12,698 bases of DNA, taken from the NCBI GenBank assembly GCA_036274635.1, contig DASUFI010000167.1, positions 1 to 12,698 on the forward strand. The letters run 5' to 3'. Below are positions 8,106-12,698 of the stretch, in pieces. This DNA is from DASUFI01 sp036274635. Its GTDB lineage: Bacteria; Planctomycetota; B15-G4. The position numbers were made by a program, and so were the translations under genes. The notes beneath the pieces are model-generated. The model saw nothing but the letters and a program-made list of their open reading frames with translations, did no database searches and was not told the DNA's origin. Positions within the stretch are counted from its first letter, which is position 1, and every line of letters starts with the position of its first letter.

Positions 8106-8114
8106 CTTCGCGCC
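8098..8114 (+). other. Stem-loop GGCGCG-TCCTT-CGCGCC
   Basis: Perfect 6-bp stem with a 5-nt loop. The left arm is the end of the 40-nt repeat and the right arm lies just outside the matched part. A second stem, GCGGCG-AAT-CGCCGC, is at 8135-8149. These could fold in the transcript between the FG-GAP gene and esterase B. Confidence 0.4.
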
Positions 8115-8190
8115 GACTCTTCGTCGCCGGCCCTGCGGCGAATCGCCGCCCCGCGACGGGCGCCCCATCCGGGAGCGCCCTCGACGGGCT

Positions 8191-8222
8191 CCTCGGCTCG
8201 GCCCGCGGCGTCGGAGCCGAGG
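8191..8222 (+). other. 9-bp perfect inverted repeat before esterase B
   Basis: CCTCGGCTC (8191-8199) pairs exactly with GAGCCGAGG (8214-8222) across a 14-nt loop and is followed by seven C bases. It could terminate or attenuate transcription ahead of esterase B, or serve as an operator; there is no T-tract. Confidence 0.4.
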
Positions 8223-8242
8223 CCCCCCCGACGTCTGGGAGG

Positions 8243-8253
8243 CCCCCCCCCCC
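8243..8253 (+). repeat. Homopolymer of 11 C
   Basis: An uninterrupted C11 tract ends 38 bp before the esterase B ATG; a C7 tract precedes it at 8223-8229. Such tracts slip in replication and are also a common place for sequencing length errors. It is outside coding sequence, so any effect would be on expression. Confidence 0.85.
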
Positions 8254-8291
8254 GTTCAAGGCGACCGGCGGCTCCGGTCGATCCAGCCCGA

Positions 8292-10085
8292 ATGGCCTCC
8301 GTGCGTCCCCAGCTCGCCCTCGCCGCCGGCTTGCTGGCCAGCGCGCTGGCCTCGCGCGCCGCGGCGCAGGACGTGCAGGTGCTGCCGGCGCGCGGGCCGG
8401 CGCCGACGCTCGATGACCTGCCACCGCTTCCGGCGCTGACGGCGCTGTCGCCGCGCAACACCATGCTGTACGCGGACCGCGTGCGCGTGGGCCAGGGCGC
8501 GGCGCCGCAGGGCATGGTGCCCGCGTCGAGCCCGCTGGTGGACGCGGTGCTTCCCACCTCGGTCACGGGCACGAGCAAGCCCGAGGGGATCCAGTACGCG
8601 CTGCCGCAGTCGCCGGCAGGACCTGTGCCGCTGCTGGTCGCGTGGCACGGCTTCGGCTCGTCGGCCGCGACGGTCAGCGACCAGACCACGCTGGACGAGG
8701 AGTGCGATGCGCGCGGCTGGGCCTACCTCGCGGTGACCGGCATCGACGACAAGCTTTTCGGCCCGCCGCTGGCGCAGCAGAACGTGGCGGCCGCCATCGC
8801 GTGGATGCACACGCAGATCGAGCTGGACGACAGCCGCCTGTACATGGTGGGCTTCTCGGCGGGCGGCGGGTGCGTGGCCAACTTCGCGGCCCGGCATCGC
8901 GACCCGGACGGCCCGGTCGTCGCGGCGCTGGGCACGGTGTCCGCCAGCATGGACTGGACGCAGACGTGGTGGCTCGAGCCCGCCACGCGCACCTGGCTGC
9001 AGAACCCCTTCAACTTCGGCGGGCCGCCGAGCTTCTCTCTCTTCGCCTACCAGCGCAGCTCGACGCTGTACTTCGATCCCGACACCTACCCGCCCGCGCC
9101 CGGGACGGCGCTGGACTCGTTCGCGATGGCGCAGAACCTGCACGCCACGCCTGCGTGGATCACGTGGGACACGGGCGACACGATCGGCTACCTCCCGAAG
9201 CAGAGCGTGCACCTCGCGGCGCTGCTCGGCTCGTACGGCGACACGGTGCAGGCCGTGCCCGTGAGCGGCACCACGGACCCGGACACCGGCCTGCCCGCCA
9301 CGCACAGCTGGGCCGTGCTGGACGAGACGGCGCTGTGCGACTTCCTCGCCGCGCACGTCGCCCAGCCGCTGCCCGGCGCCGTGACGGCGCTGGTGGACGA
9401 CGAGCGCGACGTGGCGTGGATGCACGTCGAGCCGCGCGACCCGCAGGCCTTCGCCTGGGTGCGCGGCGAGGCCGACCCGAGCGGCACGGCCGTCGCCGTG
9501 CACGACGTGAAGGGTGCGGACCGGGTGCTGGTCGCGCCGGCCGCGCCGGGCCCGTGGGACATCTCGGCCGGAGCGGCCGACGCGGCGGGCTTCCAGACGG
9601 GCGTCTTCGACGCGGCGCCGGCCGCAGGCTACGCGCTGAACAAGCAGGGCCACGTGGTGCCGGGCTTCGAGTACGAGCCGGCGGGCGCGGGCCTGCTGCT
9701 GGCGGTCACCAAGAGCGTCAGCTTCCACGTGCAGCCGCGGACCTGGGACGCGACGCTGGCCGTCGCGCCCGATCCCGCGCTGACGGGCTCGCCGGTCGCC
9801 GTGAAGATCGACGCGGCCATGGGCGCCAAGATGGCCTGGCTCGTGGCCGGCGTCGGCCTCGACGAGCTGCCCTTCGGCAGCGGGCACCTGCTGCTCGTCG
9901 AGCCTGTGCCGCCCTTCGTGCTGATGCCCGTGCCGCTCGACGCCTCGGGAAACGTGAAGCTGCAGAGCACCATCCCGGGCAACGGCAAGTTGTCGGGCGC
10001 GTGGGTCTTCCTGCAGGCCATCGTGCAGGGCCCGGGAGCCGTCATCAGCGGGGCGAGCAACCCCTTCCGCTTCGACGTGCAGTAG
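8292..10085 (+). CDS. Secreted alpha/beta-hydrolase esterase B (597 aa, paralogue of A and C)
   Basis: Exported serine esterase of the same family as its neighbours. The ATG at 8292 gives a signal peptide ending SRAAA|Q (cleavage after Ala25); the frame stays open upstream but through non-coding repeat sequence. The core has WHGFGSSA (His119), GFSAGGG (Ser189), TWDTGD (Asp293/Asp296) and ATHSW (His338): likely triad Ser189-Asp296-His338. It is the most divergent copy: Ala replaces Met after the nucleophile, GSS replaces GQS in the oxyanion motif, the DP after the acid is lost, and the middle region is more acidic. Cys138 and Cys194 occupy the conserved pair; Cys349 is extra. The C-terminal tail from about residue 480 keeps the shared plan but ends FRFDVQ. 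No Shine-Dalgarno is visible; GGTCGATC lies 8 nt before the ATG exactly as in esterase A. No -10 box is possible in the 321-bp leader, so read-through is likely. The substrate is unknown. Confidence 0.85.
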   Translation: MASVRPQLALAAGLLASALASRAAAQDVQVLPARGPAPTLDDLPPLPALTALSPRNTMLYADRVRVGQGAAPQGMVPASSPLVDAVLPTSVTGTSKPEGIQYALPQSPAGPVPLLVAWHGFGSSAATVSDQTTLDEECDARGWAYLAVTGIDDKLFGPPLAQQNVAAAIAWMHTQIELDDSRLYMVGFSAGGGCVANFAARHRDPDGPVVAALGTVSASMDWTQTWWLEPATRTWLQNPFNFGGPPSFSLFAYQRSSTLYFDPDTYPPAPGTALDSFAMAQNLHATPAWITWDTGDTIGYLPKQSVHLAALLGSYGDTVQAVPVSGTTDPDTGLPATHSWAVLDETALCDFLAAHVAQPLPGAVTALVDDERDVAWMHVEPRDPQAFAWVRGEADPSGTAVAVHDVKGADRVLVAPAAPGPWDISAGAADAAGFQTGVFDAAPAAGYALNKQGHVVPGFEYEPAGAGLLLAVTKSVSFHVQPRTWDATLAVAPDPALTGSPVAVKIDAAMGAKMAWLVAGVGLDELPFGSGHLLLVEPVPPFVLMPVPLDASGNVKLQSTIPGNGKLSGAWVFLQAIVQGPGAVISGASNPFRFDVQ

Positions 10086-10094
10086 CGGGCCGGC

Positions 10095-10115
10095 GGCGCG
10101 CGCGCACCGCGCGCC
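10095..10115 (+). terminator. 8-bp GC hairpin after esterase B, likely terminator
   Basis: Perfect arms at 10095-10102 (GGCGCGCG) and 10108-10115 (CGCGCGCC) with a 5-nt loop CGCAC, starting 9 nt after the stop codon and ending 4 nt before the -35 of the esterase C promoter. It lacks a T-tract, but its position between a stop codon and a promoter supports a transcript end. Confidence 0.5.
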
Positions 10116-10119
10116 CGAC

Positions 10120-10158
10120 TGGCCGGTTCAGTGCGCCGCGGGTAGACTGGCTGGTCCG
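10120..10158 (+). promoter_or_regulatory. Promoter of esterase C: TGGCCG-N17-TAGACT plus GGTCCG
   Basis: TGGCCG (10120-10125), a 17-nt spacer, TAGACT (10143-10148), then N4 and GGTCCG (10153-10158) repeat the esterase A arrangement exactly. The spacer shares only about 5 of 17 bases with A, so conservation is confined to the presumed contact sites. The leader to the ATG is about 65 nt and contains the palindrome GTGCCGGCAC (10185-10194). Confidence 0.6.
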
Positions 10159-10209
10159 GCGGGCACACCGACCCCCGGATCCCCGTGCCGGCACCGTGCG
10201 GGGTCATCC

Positions 10210-10215
10210 GAGGAG
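10210..10215 (+). promoter_or_regulatory. Shine-Dalgarno GAGGAG that sets the esterase C start
   Basis: GAGGAG lies 5 nt before the ATG at 10221. It favours this ATG over an in-frame GTG at 10185, which would add 12 residues before the signal peptide. Esterases A and B lack an equivalent. Confidence 0.75.
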
Positions 10216-10220
10216 CTTGC

Positions 10221-12047
10221 ATGCGAAGCGTGTGCGCGGCCATCTTCCTGGTTGCGGCGCTGTCGGCCTCGTCGGCTGCTGCCCAGCAGCTCGCACCCCG
10301 CGCGCCGGGCCTCGACGGCGAGGCGGCCGAGCGCGCGCGCGTGCACGCCCTCGTCGGCGACCTCGGCCTGCCCGAGCTGCCGCCGGCGGATGCAGGCCCG
10401 CGCAACTCGCTGTTCTTCGCCGACCGCCTCGTGCCGCCCGGCGCGGGCGACGGCGCCGCTGACGCCTCGCTCGTGACGGTCACGCTGAACGGCACGCAGA
10501 CCGGCACGGGCAAGCCCGAGCTCATCTGGTACCAGCTGCCCGACGGCTACAGCGCGGCGGGCCCGCCACATCCCATGGTCATCGCCTGGCACGGCTACGG
10601 GCAGTCGGCGCTCTCGGTGAGCAACCTGTCCACCGTGGACGAGGAGTGCAACGCCCGCAACTGGATCTACCTCTCGGTCACGGGCATCGACGACCAGCTC
10701 TTCGGCTCCCCCATCTGCCAGCAGAACGCGCAGGCCGGCATCCAGTACATGCTGGACAACTTCAACGTCGACGAGGAGCGCCTCTACATGGTGGGCTTCT
10801 CGATGGGCGGCGGCTGCGTGACCAGCTTCGCCTCGCGCCACCGCGACCCCGCGGGCCTCATGATCGCCGCCGTCGGCACCGTGAGCATGACCGGCGACTG
10901 GACCGAGACCTACGCGCTCGCGCCGCCGGCGCAGAAGACGCTCATGGAGAACCCCTACAACTTCGGCGGCCCGCCGTCCGCCTTTCCCTTCGCCTACCAG
11001 CAGGTCTCGACGCTGTACTTCACGCCGGGCAGCTACCTGCCCGCGCCGGGCACGCTCGACGCCAAGATCGCCATGGGCGACAACCTCGACACCACGCCGC
11101 TGTGGCTCACCTGGGACGTGGCCGACCCGATCGTCGAGAACCCGCCGGGCATGGGCGCCGCGCTGGCCGGGCTGGTGACGGCGGCGGGCGGCGCGGCCGA
11201 GGCGCACCCCGTCAGCGGCACGGCCGACCCTCACAGCTGGTCCGTGCTGGACGAGACGCAGCTCTTCGACTTCTTCACCGGCAAGTCGGTGGTGCGCTGG
11301 CCGCTGTCCTTCCACGCTCAGCTCGACGATTCCGGGGCCGTCTCCTTCACGCAGGCCACGCAGGCGGTCGAGGGCGCCTTCACGTGGTACGCAGGCACGA
11401 GCGTGCCCGCCACGGGGACGCTGCTGCTGACGGCCGTCGAGAACGCCGCGCAGGTCACGTTGGCCGGCGGCGAGGCGTCGCAGGGCGACGCCGTTCCGCT
11501 GCACCTCACCGCCGACAGCGCCGACGCGCTCGGCTACGAGCTCGAGCTCACCGGCTTCGACCAGCCGCCCGGCTACCTGACCCTGCCGCTGGATGGATCG
11601 CTCATCAAGGGCGTGGACAGCGCCCCCGTCACCGACTCGCTGCTGCCCGACGTGCCGGGCTTCGCGACCCTGGACGCCAACGTCCAATCCGAGCCCTGGC
11701 TGGGGGACTTGAGCAGCTCGCCCGAGCCGGCCCTCATCGGCAACCCGGCCCAGCTCCGGCTGGACATGCCGGACGGCCCGGACCCCGCGGCCTTGCTGGT
11801 CCTCTCCCTCGACGAGCGCCTGATCCACATCAAGGGAGGCCACGTCATCACGGCGGACGCCCTTGCGCCGGCCCTGCAGGCCCTGCTGTCGCTGGCGCTG
11901 CCTCCCACGGGCAACGTCATCCTGGCCGCCGACCTGCCCAACGACCCCGTCCTGCACGGCGTGCGCGTGGTCATGCAGGCCGTGTCCTTCACAGCGGGCG
12001 GCCAAGTCGGCAACATCACCAACCTGTGGGCCCTTCACATCGAGTGA
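10221..12047 (+). CDS. Secreted alpha/beta-hydrolase esterase C (608 aa, paralogue of A and B)
   Basis: Exported serine esterase, closer to A than to B. The signal peptide (hydrophobic AAIFLVAALSASSAAA) is probably cleaved at Ala21|Gln22. The N-terminal signature GDLGLPEL...NSLFFADR is present. The core has WHGYGQSA (His124), IDDQLFGSPI, GFSMGGG (Ser194), TWDVADP (Asp299/Asp302) and PHSW (His338); likely triad Ser194-Asp302-His338. Cys143 and Cys199 are the conserved pair, and Cys166 (SPICQQN) is extra. The middle region (about 360-490) is beta-rich, Thr/Ala-rich and unassigned; the tail from about 495 has SSSPEPALIG and LPNDPVLHGVRVVMQA, ending in SN-like TNLWALHI. It has its own promoter and Shine-Dalgarno, and its stop overlaps the pseudouridine synthase start by 4 nt, so both should be on one transcript. 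The substrate is unknown, and family-level certainty is higher than function. Confidence 0.86.
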   Translation: MRSVCAAIFLVAALSASSAAAQQLAPRAPGLDGEAAERARVHALVGDLGLPELPPADAGPRNSLFFADRLVPPGAGDGAADASLVTVTLNGTQTGTGKPELIWYQLPDGYSAAGPPHPMVIAWHGYGQSALSVSNLSTVDEECNARNWIYLSVTGIDDQLFGSPICQQNAQAGIQYMLDNFNVDEERLYMVGFSMGGGCVTSFASRHRDPAGLMIAAVGTVSMTGDWTETYALAPPAQKTLMENPYNFGGPPSAFPFAYQQVSTLYFTPGSYLPAPGTLDAKIAMGDNLDTTPLWLTWDVADPIVENPPGMGAALAGLVTAAGGAAEAHPVSGTADPHSWSVLDETQLFDFFTGKSVVRWPLSFHAQLDDSGAVSFTQATQAVEGAFTWYAGTSVPATGTLLLTAVENAAQVTLAGGEASQGDAVPLHLTADSADALGYELELTGFDQPPGYLTLPLDGSLIKGVDSAPVTDSLLPDVPGFATLDANVQSEPWLGDLSSSPEPALIGNPAQLRLDMPDGPDPAALLVLSLDERLIHIKGGHVITADALAPALQALLSLALPPTGNVILAADLPNDPVLHGVRVVMQAVSFTAGGQVGNITNLWALHIE

Positions 12048-12698
12048 CCGACGAGGACGGCGAGGAGCCGGACCCCGAGCAGATCTTCGAGGTCGACCGC
12101 CAGCACAAGGGGCTCTCGCTCTTCGACTTCCTCGACGCCGTGGCCGGGCCGCTGGACCGCAAGGCGCTGGTGTCCGCCGCGCGCGCTCGGCAGGTGCTGC
12201 TCAACGGCGAGCCGGCGCTGGCGGGCTGCACGGTGCGCGAGGGCGACCTGGTGCAGATCGAGATCGCGCGCGCGGAGCTGCGCCGCGGCCTGCCGCCGAC
12301 GCTGCCGCTGCTCTACCGCGACGCGGAGCTCGTCGTGGCCGACAAGCCCGCCGGCCTGCCCTTCGGCGAGAGCCGCCATGGCGGCGAGTCCACGGTGGAG
12401 CGCCTCGCGGAGCAGGTGCCGGGCGCGCGCGTCCTGCACCGCCTGGACAAGGACACCTCGGGCGTGGTGCCGGCCGCGCTGTCCGCCGCGGCGGAGGGGC
12501 GCCTCGTCGCGGAGCTGCGCGAGAGCCGGCTGCGCGTGGAGTACCTGGCCGTGGCGCGCGGCACGCCGGACGAGGACGCGGGCCGCGTGGACGTGCCGCT
12601 GTCCCGGCGCCGCCGCGCGGACACGCGCCTGCAGCCGGACCCCGACCACGGCGATCCCTGCGCCACGGGCTGGCGCATCGAGGAGCGCCTGCGCGGCT
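12044..12698 (+). CDS. RluA-family pseudouridine synthase, N-terminal 218 residues (cut by the right edge)
   Basis: Cytoplasmic RNA-modifying enzyme that isomerises uridine to pseudouridine in rRNA or tRNA. After a short acidic start, residues about 23-75 look like an S4-type RNA-binding domain (SLFDFL..., RQVLLNGEPA, VREGDLVQIEI). The catalytic domain follows: LLYRDAELVVADKPAGLP (89-106), then HRLDKDTSG with catalytic Asp135, and VEYLAVARG with the conserved Tyr168. The stop lies beyond the window. The GTG start (12044-12046) overlaps the esterase C TGA in a GTGA junction. No Shine-Dalgarno is evident, so translational coupling is likely. Which uridine it modifies (RluC/RluD-like or other) cannot be told from this part. 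Confidence 0.9.
   Translation, partial: MTDEDGEEPDPEQIFEVDRQHKGLSLFDFLDAVAGPLDRKALVSAARARQVLLNGEPALAGCTVREGDLVQIEIARAELRRGLPPTLPLLYRDAELVVADKPAGLPFGESRHGGESTVERLAEQVPGARVLHRLDKDTSGVVPAALSAAAEGRLVAELRESRLRVEYLAVARGTPDEDAGRVDVPLSRRRRADTRLQPDPDHGDPCATGWRIEERLRG

Larger units (their letters stand above)
8066..8192 (+). mobile_element. Possible 127-bp MITE-like element with 12-bp terminal inverted repeats
   Basis: The ends are GGAGCCCGTCGA (8066-8077) and its exact reverse complement TCGACGGGCTCC (8181-8192). The first 40 bases are a copy of the repeat at 1-40 in opposite orientation (38/40). Inside are hairpins at 8098-8114 and 8135-8149. It holds no coding sequence, so it would be non-autonomous. 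The flanks (ACGGCCCG and TCGGCTCG) match at 6 of 8 positions, too weak to call a target-site duplication. A chance inverted end in GC-rich DNA, or a structured RNA element, is the alternative. Confidence 0.4.
7971..8291 (+). other. 321-bp non-coding spacer, repeat- and hairpin-rich, without any TA dinucleotide
   Basis: No gene is supported here. An in-frame extension of esterase B reaches back to 8043 but is Arg/Pro/Ala-rich, crosses the repeat and would bury the signal peptide. The spacer contains several GC stem-loops, the second copy of the 40-nt repeat, a possible miniature element with 12-bp terminal inverted repeats and an 11-base C run. It lacks the dinucleotide TA throughout, so no TANNNT -10 box can exist for esterase B within it. 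Confidence 0.8.

Noticed and set aside
4341..8168. Very long open frame on the minus strand (about 1275 codons) opposite esterase A and the FG-GAP gene
   Set aside because: Its product is Arg/Ala/Val/His-rich with no domain and no signal. It is the expected antisense shadow of GC-rich coding sequence; the plus-strand proteins have unmistakable motifs.
8059..8200. Target-site duplication flanking the 127-bp element
   Set aside because: The flanking octamers agree at only 6 of 8 GC-rich positions, which chance explains well.
8043..8291. In-frame upstream extension of esterase B by 83 codons
   Set aside because: It runs through the repeat and hairpins, is Arg/Pro-rich and would place the signal peptide internally; ATG 8292 matches its paralogues.
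10185..10194. GTGCCGGCAC palindrome as an operator
   Set aside because: A 10-bp GC palindrome is common at this base composition and no second copy was seen near the related esterase A promoter.
1..12698. CRISPR arrays, tRNA or rRNA genes, or integrases
   Set aside because: I saw no regularly spaced direct repeats, no tRNA-like cloverleaf sequence, no rRNA signature and no transposase or integrase motif.

Overview
The window is about 12.7 kb of very GC-rich bacterial DNA. It is densely coded and most of its proteins look exported. I infer a planctomycete (Planctomycetota), probably a marine or environmental lineage. The inference rests on three things: the high GC content, a CRTAC1/FG-GAP lipoprotein, and a shared C-terminal tail in three secreted hydrolases (pattern PNDP.L.G....Q......SN....I) that I remember from many planctomycete secreted proteins. 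No rRNA or marker gene is present, so the phylum is not proven.

Layout. The left third is on the minus strand: a threonine aldolase (4213 to 3197), then after 73 bp a large exported M16 zinc peptidase (3123 to 40). The rest is on the plus strand: secreted esterase A (4386-6209), a CRTAC1-type FG-GAP/VCBS lipoprotein (6258-7970), a 321-bp spacer rich in repeats and hairpins, secreted esterase B (8292-10085), secreted esterase C (10221-12047), and a RluA-family pseudouridine synthase (12044 to beyond the right edge). The synthase start overlaps the esterase C stop by 4 nt. The 172-bp gap 4214-4385 is a divergent promoter region.

Esterases A, B and C are paralogues of 597-608 residues with the same plan: signal peptide ending AAA|Q, a short N-terminal signature, an alpha/beta-hydrolase core related to the PHB depolymerase/feruloyl esterase (LpqC) group with HGfGqSA and GFSxGGG motifs and an apparent Ser/Asp/His triad, a beta-rich middle region, and the common C-terminal tail. 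They are presumably released outside the cytoplasm to cleave ester bonds in a polymer or surface glycan; the substrate cannot be read from the sequence. Together with the FG-GAP lipoprotein and the M16 peptidase, most of the window encodes proteins acting outside the cytoplasm; the aldolase and the pseudouridine synthase are cytoplasmic housekeeping neighbours.

The most interesting non-coding signals are: (i) an identical two-hexamer promoter, TGGCCG-N17-TAGACT, followed by N4-GGTCCG, ahead of esterases A and C but not B; (ii) a 40-nt repeat present twice in opposite orientation (1-40 and 8066-8105, 38/40 identical), the second copy inside a possible 127-bp MITE-like element; (iii) a 321-bp leader before esterase B with no TA dinucleotide at all, hence no ordinary -10 box; (iv) a GGTCGATC-N8-ATG leader shared by A and B.
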